64,000 nt of DNA from Pedobacter mendelii. GTDB lineage: Bacteria; Bacteroidota; Bacteroidia; Sphingobacteriales; Sphingobacteriaceae. The number at the start of each line of letters is the position of its first letter. The first letter of the stretch is position 1. The notes beneath the pieces were generated by a model. The model was not told where the DNA came from and searched no databases. It saw only the letters and a list, made by a program, of their open reading frames with translations. The position numbers and the translations under genes are program-made. Below are positions 44,644-53,274 of this stretch, in pieces. Location of the stretch: contig NZ_BMDJ01000001.1 in the NCBI RefSeq assembly GCF_014635725.1, positions 620,001 through 684,000 of the forward strand. Direction: 5' to 3'.

Positions 44644-44967
44644 CTAATTCTTTTTATTTGCTTTGTAACGCATATCTGCTGTACCATCTTTTTTAGTTGG
44701 CCCTGCAACTTTTGTTACTGCTTTAGCCTTGTTATCTTTAAAACGCATATCAGGTGATCCATCTGCCTTCATTTTCGAAGCCGTGGTAGTTGTTTTGGTT
44801 TCTACCTTTTTAGCTTCCATTTTTGTTGCCGCCTTTGCTGGTGCTACAGTAGTTTTCACCTCTTTTTTTACTGCTTTTTTAGCTGGAGTTGCTGTAGCAG
44901 GTGTTTGAGCAAATGCTGTTGTTAAACCAAATGCTGCGATTGCGATTAAACTCAATAATTTTTTCAT
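44644..44967 (-). CDS. exported small basic protein with two DGxxDMRxKxNK repeats
   Basis: A 107-residue, Lys/Ala/Thr-rich protein with a signal peptide (cleavage after AFAQ). Two copies of a short motif are near the C terminus: ADGSPDMRFKDNKAK (about 68-82) and KDGTADMRYKANKKN (about 93-107). The linker is Lys/Ala/Thr repeats like a histone-like or surface-adhesion tail. I do not recognise a named family. Strong charge suggests binding to polyanions such as LPS or nucleic acid, which is inference. Confidence 0.7.
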   Translation of the reverse strand: MKKLLSLIAIAAFGLTTAFAQTPATATPAKKAVKKEVKTTVAPAKAATKMEAKKVETKTTTTASKMKADGSPDMRFKDNKAKAVTKVAGPTKKDGTADMRYKANKKN

Positions 44968-45064
44968 GTTCTTAATTTTTTGTTTTACTCGTTTATTTGT
45001 TGATATAAAATTGATTAATCGGGATGAAGATTTAATGAAGATAGGAAAAAATTATATGCAGATA

Positions 45065-45922
45065 TTAGTTTAAAGAGAAATTTATATTCAAAGTTTGCTT
45101 CATATCAACAGGCTTACCATCTTTAGTTGCAGGTATCCATTTCGGCGAATTCATTACCACTTTTTTAGCTTCTTCTGTAAGGACGTCACCCGGTGAAGAT
45201 ATAACCTTGAAATCTTTTGCTTTGCCTTCTTTATCAATAGTGATAAGAAAGTAAACTTTTCCCGTTAACATTGCATTACGTGCCTCTTTTGGATACCTAA
45301 TATTTCTACCGAGGTACTGATAAAACATTTTTATACCTCCAGGGAATTGAGGAGGTGTTAGATTTAACAATTTAACGTCACTCATCTCAGAACCAGAAAG
45401 AATTCCATTTTTGAAAATCTTAACAGATTTTAACCCGCCGTCTTCTCCGTATAATTTCCAATCGCCATTCATTTTGCCATGTTCGTAATTACCTTGTTCC
45501 ATTATTTTTCCATTAGGATAATAAGAATTAAAAGGGCCACTCAATGTATCTTGATTATATGTTTCGGTTTCCATTATTTGTCCTTCCGGATAATTTCTAG
45601 TCCATAACCCAGTCTTACTACCTTTTATATAAGAACCAAAAAAACTTATTTTCCCATTTTGATATTCAATATAAGAGCCATTTAATGTGATTAATTTTGA
45701 ATCAGTAAATGTTTCCTTTTTAAGTAAATTCAGACTTTTATCAGAAGTTATTCTAACCCATCCTGCGCTATCACCTTTGTATATTTTATAAATATTTACA
45801 GCCATATCGATTTTCTTAAGCGCTTTACCGCCAATATTTGTATAACTATACAAAGTATCGCTCTGTTGTGCAAAGCTTGATATGGAGATAAAAATAAAAA
45901 GAACAAAAATTATATTTTTCAT
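45065..45922 (-). CDS. MORN-repeat and TonB C-terminal domain protein
   Basis: A 285-residue protein with a signal peptide ending at SSFAQ. The middle contains MORN-like repeats (YPEGQIMETETYNQDT, YYPNGKIMEQGNY and similar), as in YwqK-type proteins. The C-terminal 90 residues form a TonB domain (YPKEARNAMLTGKVYFLITI). The ATG at 45922 is chosen, 2 bp after the polA stop; the upstream frame to 45943 overlaps polA. It probably contacts TonB-dependent receptors or carries mechanical energy, but its substrate is unknown. Confidence 0.78.
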   Translation of the reverse strand: MKNIIFVLFIFISISSFAQQSDTLYSYTNIGGKALKKIDMAVNIYKIYKGDSAGWVRITSDKSLNLLKKETFTDSKLITLNGSYIEYQNGKISFFGSYIKGSKTGLWTRNYPEGQIMETETYNQDTLSGPFNSYYPNGKIMEQGNYEHGKMNGDWKLYGEDGGLKSVKIFKNGILSGSEMSDVKLLNLTPPQFPGGIKMFYQYLGRNIRYPKEARNAMLTGKVYFLITIDKEGKAKDFKVISSPGDVLTEEAKKVVMNSPKWIPATKDGKPVDMKQTLNINFSLN

Positions 45923-45924
45923 AA

Positions 45925-48735
45925 TTAATGTGCAGCTAGCCAATTTTCACCTTCACCAATTTCAACTACAATTGGCACAGTAAGTTTAATTGCATTTACC
46001 ATTTTATCCTGAATGATGGCTTTCATAACTTCCTTTTCCGATTTCAAAACATCGAAAACCAACTCATCATGCACTTGCATTGTCATGGTAGATTGCAGAT
46101 TTTGAGCTTTCATTTCTTTATGGATATTTATCATAGCAATTTTAATCATATCTGCAGCAGAGCCTTGAATTGGAGCATTAATTGCATTTCGTTCTGCAAA
46201 GCCACGAACAGTTTGATTGGCCGAGTTAATATCGCGTAAATAACGTCTTCTACCCATAATTGTCTCTACAAATCCATTTTCACGTGCAAAATTCATGGTA
46301 TCACTCATATAGCGTTTTATACCAGGATATTGAGCAAAATATTGTTCAATAATTTCAGCTGCTTCTTTACGGGGTATGCCCAGATTTTGTGATAAACCAA
46401 AAGCCGACTGACCATAAATAATACCAAAGTTAACTGCCTTAGCATTTCTTCTTTGCGTACCGTCTACCTCTTCAATTGTAATTCCGTAAACTTTTGCTGC
46501 GGTTGCCGTATGAATATCGATGCCTTTGCTAAACGCATCGAGCATATTTTCTTCTTTACTAATTTCGGCAATAATGCGTAGCTCTATTTGAGAATAATCG
46601 GCAGATAACAAAATATGATTTTCATCTCTGGCTATAAATGCTTTTCTAACCTCTCTTCCTCTTTCTGTACGGATTGGGATATTCTGTAAATTCGGATTGT
46701 TGGAGCTTAACCTCCCGGTAGCTGCCACCGCCTGGTTGTATGATGTGTGAACACGACCCGTTTTCGGATTTACCATAAGTGGCAAAGCATCAACATAAGT
46801 AGATTTAAGTTTCTGCAACTGTCGGAAATCTAAAATATCCTTTACAATATCGCTTTTACTTGCTAAGGCAGTTAAAACATCTTCTCCAGTTTGGTATTGG
46901 CCCGTTTTGGTTTTCTTAGCTTTTGGGTCTAACTGTAGTTTATCGAATAAAACTTCTCCAAGTTGTTTTGGTGATGCAAGGTTAAATTTTATACCTGCTT
47001 TATCGTAAACGTTCTGCTCAAATTTGATGATATCTTTTTCAAGCTCTTTAGAATATGCTTTCAAGGTTTCCATATCAATTCTTACACCTTCTTTTTCGAT
47101 ATCGGCCAAAACATAAACTAAAGGATTTTCAATTTCTGCTGCCAGTTTAGCAGCGTTTAATTCTTTTAATTTAGGTTCGAAAATATGGGCAAGTTGTAAG
47201 GTAACATCTGCATCTTCTGCAGCGTAATCTACAACATCTGCAACGGGAACATCACGCATAGTTCCCTGATTTTTACCTTTAGGCCCGATTAATTTTGTAA
47301 TGGAAATTGGCGAATAACCTAAATAATTCTCAGATAAAACATCCATTCCATGTCTTGTATCGGGGTCTATTAGGTAATGAGCCAGCATGGTATCGAAAAG
47401 CTTTCCTTTAACCTGCAAACCATACCATTTTAAAACTAAGATATCGTATTTGGTATTTTGCCCAATTTTTTCAATTTTATCATTCTCCAAAACCACTCTA
47501 AATTCATCAACAACTGCCTGTGCTTCTTCTCTAATTGCCGAAACTGGGATATAATAACCCGAACCTGGTTTAATAGAAAAAGATAAGCCAACCAAATCTG
47601 CCATATTTGCATCTGTACCGGTTGTTTCTGTATCGAATGAAATTCTATCTTGTGTAAGTAAAAGCTTGATCAAATCTGCACGCTGGTCTGCTGTTTCAAC
47701 TAATCGATAGTCATGTTCGGTATTGTCTATCGTTTTAGCAGGAAGCTTTTCTGCTGGTTCCTCTTCTAAATTATTTGTATATTGAATGGTTTCTACCGAA
47801 TGGTTTCCAAACAAATCGGTTTGCGCACCTTCTTCAAATCTTGCTGTAGTAACAGAAAATCCATCTCCAAAAACCCTTCTACCTAAAGTTCTGAATTCTA
47901 ATTCTGTAAAAAGTGGCTCTAACAAATCACGGCTTGGGTCGCAAAGTTCTAAACTTGCCTCGTCTAATTCAACCGGGACATCTAATAAAATTGTAGCAAG
48001 CTTTTTTGAAAGTAAGCCTTGTTCTGCAAAATTTTCTACGTTTTCGCGCTGTTTTCCTTTTAATTCGTTCGAATGGGCAATGATATTTTCCATCGAACCG
48101 TATTGCTTAATTAAAAGTTTCGCTGTTTTCTCCCCAATACCCGGAATACCTGGAATGTTATCTACTGCATCGCCCCATAAACCTAAAATATCAATAACCT
48201 GAAGTACATTTTCAATTTCCCATTTTGCCAGAATTTCTTTAACACCGAGTATTTCCATATCATTCCCCATTCTTGCTGGCTTATAAATGAAAATATTCTC
48301 AGAAACGAGTTGAGCAAAATCCTTATCAGGTGTCATACAGTAAACCTGATAGCCTTTTAACTCTGCCTTTTTAGCCAATGTACCAATAATATCGTCTGCT
48401 TCATAACCATCGGAAGTAATAACAGGAATGTTGAAGCCCGTAATTAGTTTAATAACATAAGGCATCGCCGCGGCCAAATCTTCGGGCATGGCCTGGCGTT
48501 GTGCTTTATAAGCTTCGTAAGTGGTATGTCTTTCGGTTGGTGCTTCTGTATCAAAAACAACCGCAATATGTGTTGGTTTTTCTTTCTTCAAAACATCAAG
48601 CAAAGTATTGGTAAAGCCCATTACTGCCGATGTGTTTATACCAGAGGAGGTGAAACGTGGATTTTTACTTAACGCAAAATGCGCTCTGTACATTAGCGCC
48701 ATTCCATCCAAAAGAAAGAGTTTTTTATTATTCAT
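45925..48735 (-). CDS. polA: DNA polymerase I
   Basis: A 936-residue replicative repair polymerase. The N-terminal 5'-3' exonuclease domain has DGYEADDIIGTLA and GIPGIGEKTA. The 3'-5' exonuclease is intact: DTETTGTD, the GQNTKYD segment and YAAEDADV. The polymerase A motif is DYSQIELRI, the finger motif RRNAKAVNFGIIYG, and the C motif QVHDELVFD. Length and order match the family. A signal-peptide MORN/TonB gene follows 2 bp later in an apparent operon. A -7 element lies 60 bp upstream of the start. Confidence 0.97.
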   Translation of the reverse strand: MNNKKLFLLDGMALMYRAHFALSKNPRFTSSGINTSAVMGFTNTLLDVLKKEKPTHIAVVFDTEAPTERHTTYEAYKAQRQAMPEDLAAAMPYVIKLITGFNIPVITSDGYEADDIIGTLAKKAELKGYQVYCMTPDKDFAQLVSENIFIYKPARMGNDMEILGVKEILAKWEIENVLQVIDILGLWGDAVDNIPGIPGIGEKTAKLLIKQYGSMENIIAHSNELKGKQRENVENFAEQGLLSKKLATILLDVPVELDEASLELCDPSRDLLEPLFTELEFRTLGRRVFGDGFSVTTARFEEGAQTDLFGNHSVETIQYTNNLEEEPAEKLPAKTIDNTEHDYRLVETADQRADLIKLLLTQDRISFDTETTGTDANMADLVGLSFSIKPGSGYYIPVSAIREEAQAVVDEFRVVLENDKIEKIGQNTKYDILVLKWYGLQVKGKLFDTMLAHYLIDPDTRHGMDVLSENYLGYSPISITKLIGPKGKNQGTMRDVPVADVVDYAAEDADVTLQLAHIFEPKLKELNAAKLAAEIENPLVYVLADIEKEGVRIDMETLKAYSKELEKDIIKFEQNVYDKAGIKFNLASPKQLGEVLFDKLQLDPKAKKTKTGQYQTGEDVLTALASKSDIVKDILDFRQLQKLKSTYVDALPLMVNPKTGRVHTSYNQAVAATGRLSSNNPNLQNIPIRTERGREVRKAFIARDENHILLSADYSQIELRIIAEISKEENMLDAFSKGIDIHTATAAKVYGITIEEVDGTQRRNAKAVNFGIIYGQSAFGLSQNLGIPRKEAAEIIEQYFAQYPGIKRYMSDTMNFARENGFVETIMGRRRYLRDINSANQTVRGFAERNAINAPIQGSAADMIKIAMINIHKEMKAQNLQSTMTMQVHDELVFDVLKSEKEVMKAIIQDKMVNAIKLTVPIVVEIGEGENWLAAH

Positions 48736-48794
48736 GTGATTACACAGATTTAATGATTACCGATAAACTGAATTTATCAGGTTAGTAAATTAAC

Positions 48795-48802
48795 CAAAGT
48801 TA
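48795..48802 (-). promoter_or_regulatory. -7 element of the polA promoter
   Basis: The minus strand reads TAACTTTG, 59 bp before the ATG at 48735, giving a leader of roughly 50 nt. Confidence 0.5.
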
Positions 48803-48891
48803 ATAATCTGACGAAACTAAAACGCATGAAATTTTAGGAATGATGTGCCAAAAGCATTAAAATTGCGTTATCCTAAACATTAGCCTTTACT

Positions 48892-49575
48892 ATGAAGATT
48901 TTTAGCTTTTTTACTGCGTTTTTTTTATTCAGCATTTTTTCGGTTGATGCACAAGACTTTATTGTAAAAAATAATGATGATGTAATTCGTGGAACGATAA
49001 AGGGAACGGATTACTTCTCCGTTTTTATAAGTGCAAATGACCAGACTGATGTAATTCTTCCGGCAAGGGATGTAAAGAATTTTTTCTGGAATGGAAATAG
49101 CTATTTAAGCAAGGGCTTCGCAACTGGTAAAAATTTAGAATATCGTTTTGTTAAGTTAATTGAAATGGGCGCTGTAAACTTGTATTCTTTTGGGGGCGAA
49201 ACATTAATGCCTCCTGTAAAGCAGAAAAATGTAAGGTTTAGGCCCTCAATTGGAATTGGCACAGGTACTGGCGGCTATGGTAGCGGCATGGGTTTAGGCG
49301 GCGGATTAAGTATTGGTGGTGGCCGAAATACACCTGACCGACCAGCTGGTGCACCAGTGGTAAGATATTTTATCGAAAAACCTGGCGCCGGACCACTTCA
49401 GGAAATCCCGATTAAAGCCATTACCAATGATATTAAAAAAGCAGAAGTAAAAACGATTCTACTTCAAAAACTGGGCGATGAACCTAGTATTAAATCACAG
49501 ATTGAGGCAAACACAGCACTAAACAGCAATGATGTTAGCAATATGGTTAAAGCTTACAATGCGGCTAAAAAATAA
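48892..49575 (+). CDS. exported hypothetical protein with Gly-rich linker
   Basis: A 227-residue protein with a signal peptide (cleavage near VDAQ). The first 90 residues are beta-rich (IVKNNDDVIRGTIKGTDYF). A Gly-rich stretch near residues 122-147 (GIGTGTGGYGSGMGLGGG) follows and then a Lys-rich helical tail. I see no enzyme motif. Similar exported proteins with a beta head and flexible Gly linker occur in Bacteroidota. Function unknown. Confidence 0.65.
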   Translation: MKIFSFFTAFFLFSIFSVDAQDFIVKNNDDVIRGTIKGTDYFSVFISANDQTDVILPARDVKNFFWNGNSYLSKGFATGKNLEYRFVKLIEMGAVNLYSFGGETLMPPVKQKNVRFRPSIGIGTGTGGYGSGMGLGGGLSIGGGRNTPDRPAGAPVVRYFIEKPGAGPLQEIPIKAITNDIKKAEVKTILLQKLGDEPSIKSQIEANTALNSNDVSNMVKAYNAAKK

Positions 49576-49630
49576 GGCAAGGATTTTGGGGATTTAAGGA
49601 TTGTAAAATAATTGTGTAAAATACATCTTT

Positions 49631-49975
49631 TTAAATCGCATTCAACTCATCCCAGTATTCAACGGCTCTTCTGTAATGCGGAATAACAATACTTCCTCCA
49701 ACCAAGTTTGCAATCATAAAAATCTCACTCATTTCTTCACTGTTAACGCCGGCATCATGGCATTTACCTAAATGATACTTAATGCAGTCATCGCAACGCA
49801 AAACCATTGAAGCAACCGAGCCTAACATCTCTTTAGTTTTAACATCTAAAGCGCCATCGGCGTAAGAGGTTGTATCTAAAGCAAAGAAACGTTTGATATT
49901 GGTATTCGCGGTTTCCATTATTCTATCGTTCATTTTTTCGCGATAGCCATTAAATTCTTCTACTAATTTTCTCAT
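49631..49975 (-). CDS. carboxymuconolactone decarboxylase/AhpD-like protein
   Basis: A 114-residue helical protein. The CxxC motif RCDDCIKYH is the catalytic dithiol of AhpD-type peroxidase reductants, with the adjacent His. It is too short to be the aromatic-ring decarboxylase itself, and members of this family are often thiol-dependent hydroperoxidases. No ahpC gene is nearby. Monocistronic. Confidence 0.85.
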   Translation of the reverse strand: MRKLVEEFNGYREKMNDRIMETANTNIKRFFALDTTSYADGALDVKTKEMLGSVASMVLRCDDCIKYHLGKCHDAGVNSEEMSEIFMIANLVGGSIVIPHYRRAVEYWDELNAI

Positions 49976-50034
49976 TATAATTTAGTTAAATCTTTTTTAC
50001 AAATTATTTGTTTACATCAAAAGCAACAATCAAC

Positions 50035-50397
50035 ATGAAAATTATTACTCCTAAATTTCACGCAATATTAGATTTTGTTCTGATTATTTTATTATTGGCA
50101 TCGCCCAACATTTTTCATTTAAGCGATACCGCTTCTACCCTATGTTATGCTTTGGCTGTAATCCATTTTTTATTAACAATAATTACCGATTTTAGCGGCG
50201 GCATTTTTAAAATTGTGCATTTAAAACTGCACGGACTAATTGAACTGGTGGTGAGTATTTTACTTGTAATTCTGGCCTTTACTTTCTTTAAAGGAAATCT
50301 AGTTGATGAAATCTATTTTGCCTGTTTGGGTCTTTTAATTTTGATAATTTTTACCCTTACCGATTACCAGAAAGCACCTCCATTAATTACAAGGTAA
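50035..50397 (+). CDS. small membrane protein, four hydrophobic segments
   Basis: A 120-residue protein from the ATG at 50035. Hydrophobic stretches at about 9-25, 35-52, 62-83 and 87-105 give four helices; the ends are polar, and HGLIELVVSILLVI is conserved-looking. It resembles SPW-repeat or DoxX-like small membrane proteins by shape only. A longer frame from 50008 begins at a non-ATG codon. Its last 11 bp overlap the convergent alkyltransferase-like gene. Confidence 0.65.
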   Translation: MKIITPKFHAILDFVLIILLLASPNIFHLSDTASTLCYALAVIHFLLTIITDFSGGIFKIVHLKLHGLIELVVSILLVILAFTFFKGNLVDEIYFACLGLLILIIFTLTDYQKAPPLITR

Positions 50398-50719
50398 TTT
50401 CATCCATCGGATTCCAGAATACCTTCTTAAAATCTACAACCTTATCATTTTTAACTTTTATGCCTTCCTGATCTAACATTTCTTCCATCAGTTCTGGCGG
50501 ACTAAAATGAAATTTACCCGTTAATAAGCCGCTACTATTTACAACCCGGTGTGCCGGAACTTTAGGATGAGCTGTACCTGCGTAAGCCATTGCATGACCA
50601 ACCATTCTGGATGATTTTGATGCACCCAAACTTTTAGCGATGGCTCCATACGAAGTTACTCTTCCCTTCGGAATAAGTCGAGCTAGCTCATAAACCTGTT
50701 CGTAAAAGTTGGTATCCAT
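50387..50719 (-). CDS. alkyltransferase-like protein (ATL) of the MGMT family
   Basis: A 110-residue protein with the fold of O6-alkylguanine-DNA alkyltransferase C-terminal domain: it starts FYEQVYELARLIPKGRVTSYG and has SSRMVGHAM. The active-site PCHR motif reads PAHRVVN, so the methyl-accepting Cys is absent. ATL proteins bind alkylated DNA and hand the lesion to nucleotide-excision repair instead of repairing it. The start codon overlaps the stop of trmB in a TAATG overlap. Confidence 0.85.
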   Translation of the reverse strand: MDTNFYEQVYELARLIPKGRVTSYGAIAKSLGASKSSRMVGHAMAYAGTAHPKVPAHRVVNSSGLLTGKFHFSPPELMEEMLDQEGIKVKNDKVVDFKKVFWNPMDEITL

Positions 50720-51369
50720 TACTCAAATGAAAATTGAATGTAGTTTATATTTTTATCGTGCAACAAATACTTTTTCTCGTAATATGTTTTAATAGACAAA
50801 ACCTCATCAGCAAATTCTGATGCATATAAATGGTCAGTATTTTTATGAACTTTCAAACCTAATTCTTCTACTTTACCACAAGTGTAAAGATAAAGCAGGT
50901 CGTTATCTGTTTTAAGGTTAACCTTGCCACCTTGCTTTAAAACTTGCTTGTATCTGCTTAAAAACGCTGGAAAAGTTAACCGTTTTTTCTCGCGACTATC
51001 CTGCGGTTGTGGATCGGGGAAAGTTATCCAAATTTCATCAATTTCTCCATCTCCAAAATAATCCAACAGGTTTTCTATCTGAATTCTTAAAAAAGCAACG
51101 TTATCAATGCCCTCTTCAACTGCCGTTTTAGCACCACGCCAAATACGGTTCCCTTTGTAATCAATTCCTATAAAATTTTTTTTAGGGAACAATTTAGCAA
51201 GGTTAACAGAATATTCACCTTTACCACAGGCTAATTCCAGCACAATAGGATTTTCATTTCTAAAATGTTGAGCTGCCCATTTTCCCTGTAATGGTTTTCC
51301 TTCTTCTAATTGATATACGTTTGCAAATGTTTCTATTTCTGCAAAGCGTCTAAGTTTATCTTTACCCAA
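50719..51369 (-). CDS. trmB: tRNA (guanine(46)-N7)-methyltransferase
   Basis: It methylates G46 in the variable loop of tRNA. The SAM motif is ELACGKGEYSVNLAK (about 52-66), and the tRNA-binding acidic motif WITFPDPQPQDS follows. The 216-residue length is typical. Start codon is TTG at 51369, supported by the family N terminus MGKDKLRRFAEIETF and by a -7 element 14 bp upstream. The next gene (ATL) overlaps by one base, so the two are translationally coupled. Confidence 0.93.
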   Translation of the reverse strand: MGKDKLRRFAEIETFANVYQLEEGKPLQGKWAAQHFRNENPIVLELACGKGEYSVNLAKLFPKKNFIGIDYKGNRIWRGAKTAVEEGIDNVAFLRIQIENLLDYFGDGEIDEIWITFPDPQPQDSREKKRLTFPAFLSRYKQVLKQGGKVNLKTDNDLLYLYTCGKVEELGLKVHKNTDHLYASEFADEVLSIKTYYEKKYLLHDKNINYIQFSFE

Positions 51370-51383
51370 AAGTTTTTTTTCAG

Positions 51384-51391
51384 CAAAAATA
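51384..51391 (-). promoter_or_regulatory. -7 element of the trmB promoter
   Basis: The minus strand reads TATTTTTG, 14 bp before the TTG start at 51369. Confidence 0.55.
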
Positions 51392-51455
51392 CAAAAATCA
51401 TTTATCTACTTATTTTTTTGTTGCCAGTATTTATGGCTTTATTCATAATTCGTTG

Positions 51456-51463
51456 TACTTTTG
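51456..51463 (+). promoter_or_regulatory. -7 element of the GDP-fucose synthase promoter
   Basis: TACTTTTG overlaps the alternative TTG at 51461 and puts the transcript start near 51467. This supports the TTG at 51485 as the real start. Confidence 0.6.
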
Positions 51464-51484
51464 CCAATATTTAATAAAGTCTCA

Positions 51485-52411
51485 TTGGAAAAAAATGCTA
51501 AAATATATGTTGCGGGTCACCGTGGCATGGTTGGTTCAGCCATTTATCGCAAATTACAAAAAGAAGGATATACAAATCTTTTAACAAAAACTTCAGCAGA
51601 ATTAGATCTTCGTAATCAGCAAGCCGCCACTGATTTTTTTGAAACTGAAAAACCTGATTACGTATTTCTGGCAGCAGCTAAAGTAGGTGGCATTATTGCT
51701 AATAATACTTACCGTGCCGATTTCCTTTTTGAAAACTTAGCCATCCAAAATAATGTAATTCACAATGCTTATTTAACGGGCGTTAAAAAATTAATGTTTT
51801 TAGGTTCGAGTTGTATTTACCCAAAATTAGCGCCTCAGCCACTAAAGGAAGATTATCTTTTAACCGGTATTTTAGAAGAAACTAATGAACCTTATGCCAT
51901 TGCAAAAATTGCCGGTATAAAAATGTGTGATGCCTATCGCGACCAGTATGGCTGCAATTTTATATCCGTAATGCCAACCAATTTATATGGCTATAATGAT
52001 AATTATCATCCAGAGAATTCGCATGTATTACCTGCTTTAATTAGAAAAGTTCATGAAGCAAAAATTAACAACGAAAAGCAGGTTACAGTTTGGGGATCGG
52101 GTTCGCCAATGCGTGAGTTTTTATTTGCTGATGATTTAGCAGATGCCTGTTATTTTTTAATGCAAAACTATAACGAAGCAAATCTAATTAACATTGGTGT
52201 TGGCCATGATTTAACCATTAAAGATTTAGCACTTCTAATTGCAGCTGTTTTGGGTTTTGAAGGTGAGTTAGTTTTTGATGCAAGCAAACCTGACGGCACA
52301 CCACGAAAATTAATGGATGTTACCAAGCTTCATAATTTGGGTTGGAAACATAAAATTGAATTGCCTGAAGGAATTGCTTTGGCCTATGATGATTTTATGA
52401 GTAGATATTAG
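51485..52411 (+). CDS. fcl: GDP-L-fucose synthase
   Basis: It converts GDP-4-keto-6-deoxy-mannose to GDP-L-fucose by epimerase and reductase steps, giving precursor for surface polysaccharide. The Rossmann fold begins [18 protein letters not shown]; the catalytic Ser/Tyr/Lys set is visible as GSSCIYP and YAIAKIAG. The TTG at 51485 gives [14 protein letters not shown] and 308 residues, near the family norm. The earlier TTG at 51461 lies in the -7 element. The GDP-mannose dehydratase gene that normally accompanies it is not in the window. Confidence 0.93.
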   Translation: MEKNAKIYVAGHRGMVGSAIYRKLQKEGYTNLLTKTSAELDLRNQQAATDFFETEKPDYVFLAAAKVGGIIANNTYRADFLFENLAIQNNVIHNAYLTGVKKLMFLGSSCIYPKLAPQPLKEDYLLTGILEETNEPYAIAKIAGIKMCDAYRDQYGCNFISVMPTNLYGYNDNYHPENSHVLPALIRKVHEAKINNEKQVTVWGSGSPMREFLFADDLADACYFLMQNYNEANLINIGVGHDLTIKDLALLIAAVLGFEGELVFDASKPDGTPRKLMDVTKLHNLGWKHKIELPEGIALAYDDFMSRY

Positions 52412-52486
52412 CAAAGCCAAGTAACCAATATCTAATTTCTCCATAAAGTTTTTCATGCGATAATTTACATTTTAGTAATAGAATTT

Positions 52487-53269
52487 CTAAAGAGAAAAAG
52501 CTTTGAGATCAGGCTGTGCATACTCACCCCAATCTTTCATTGCTGCCATTAAAACCTTTCTTAATGCAGCATTATCTACGGGTTTGCCTTTTGTTGGTGG
52601 TAGTAACTCTTTTTCCGGCACTACAGTTTCAGTAACCTTTGTTGCAAACCATGTTATATTTTCATGAGGCAATGCTAAACCCAAAATCATTCCTGGTAAA
52701 CCAGCAAAAGATTCTGGCCCTCCCGATACGGCAATTTGATTACTGTAATAGGCAACAACATACACCGAATCCATAATTATTGCATTTGCTCTTCGGCACT
52801 CATAACCTGCAATGTCACGGGTTTCATCGGTAATTTTCCAGTTTATTTTGCGGATACTATCTTTAACAAGATAAGTTGCTTCATAAACGCTTTTTTGAAT
52901 GGTATTGGTTTCAGTTTTAAAATCAGTTGCAACAACGTTTTTTAAATCAGCAATCGGATTATTCGCAAGCCAGTTGTTGTTAGCGGGTGATGAATCATCC
53001 TCAAATTTATATAATCCCTTGTCACTATTAAATTTAAGTAAGCTTTTTGCCGCTTTAAATTGAGGATTACTCTTTTTATAATTATCAAAAGCCTGATTCA
53101 TATAACTTTCATTATTTTTAGTTATTCGCTTTTTAATAAGTGCGTACATATTCGACCTTTTTTCGAATTCGATAACACCATTTTTTATAAAGTGTACATT
53201 TTGCGCAAAGCAACTATTAGCTATAAAAATAATTGTGCAAATGATTGTAAGTTTTAATACTGTTTTCAT
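52487..53269 (-). CDS. GLPGLI-family protein
   Basis: A 260-residue exported protein with a signal peptide (cleavage near SCFAQ). The family-naming motif is FAGLPGMILGL near residue 190, preceded by the strand region IRKINWKITDETRDIAGYEC. GLPGLI proteins in Bacteroidota are usually next to an outer-membrane beta-barrel gene, as here: the gene follows 5 bp after the barrel gene. The function is unknown, probably a periplasmic or secreted partner. Confidence 0.88.
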   Translation of the reverse strand: MKTVLKLTIICTIIFIANSCFAQNVHFIKNGVIEFEKRSNMYALIKKRITKNNESYMNQAFDNYKKSNPQFKAAKSLLKFNSDKGLYKFEDDSSPANNNWLANNPIADLKNVVATDFKTETNTIQKSVYEATYLVKDSIRKINWKITDETRDIAGYECRRANAIIMDSVYVVAYYSNQIAVSGGPESFAGLPGMILGLALPHENITWFATKVTETVVPEKELLPPTKGKPVDNAALRKVLMAAMKDWGEYAQPDLKAFSL

Positions 53270-53274
53270 GGTTA

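Noticed and set aside
47786-48202. 138-residue plus-strand frame opposite polA
   Set aside because: It lies wholly antisense to the well-supported polymerase gene, with no promoter, family motif or signal of its own.
51461-51484. TTG start at 51461 for GDP-fucose synthase
   Set aside because: It lies in the -7 element TACTTTTG, so it would not be in the transcript.
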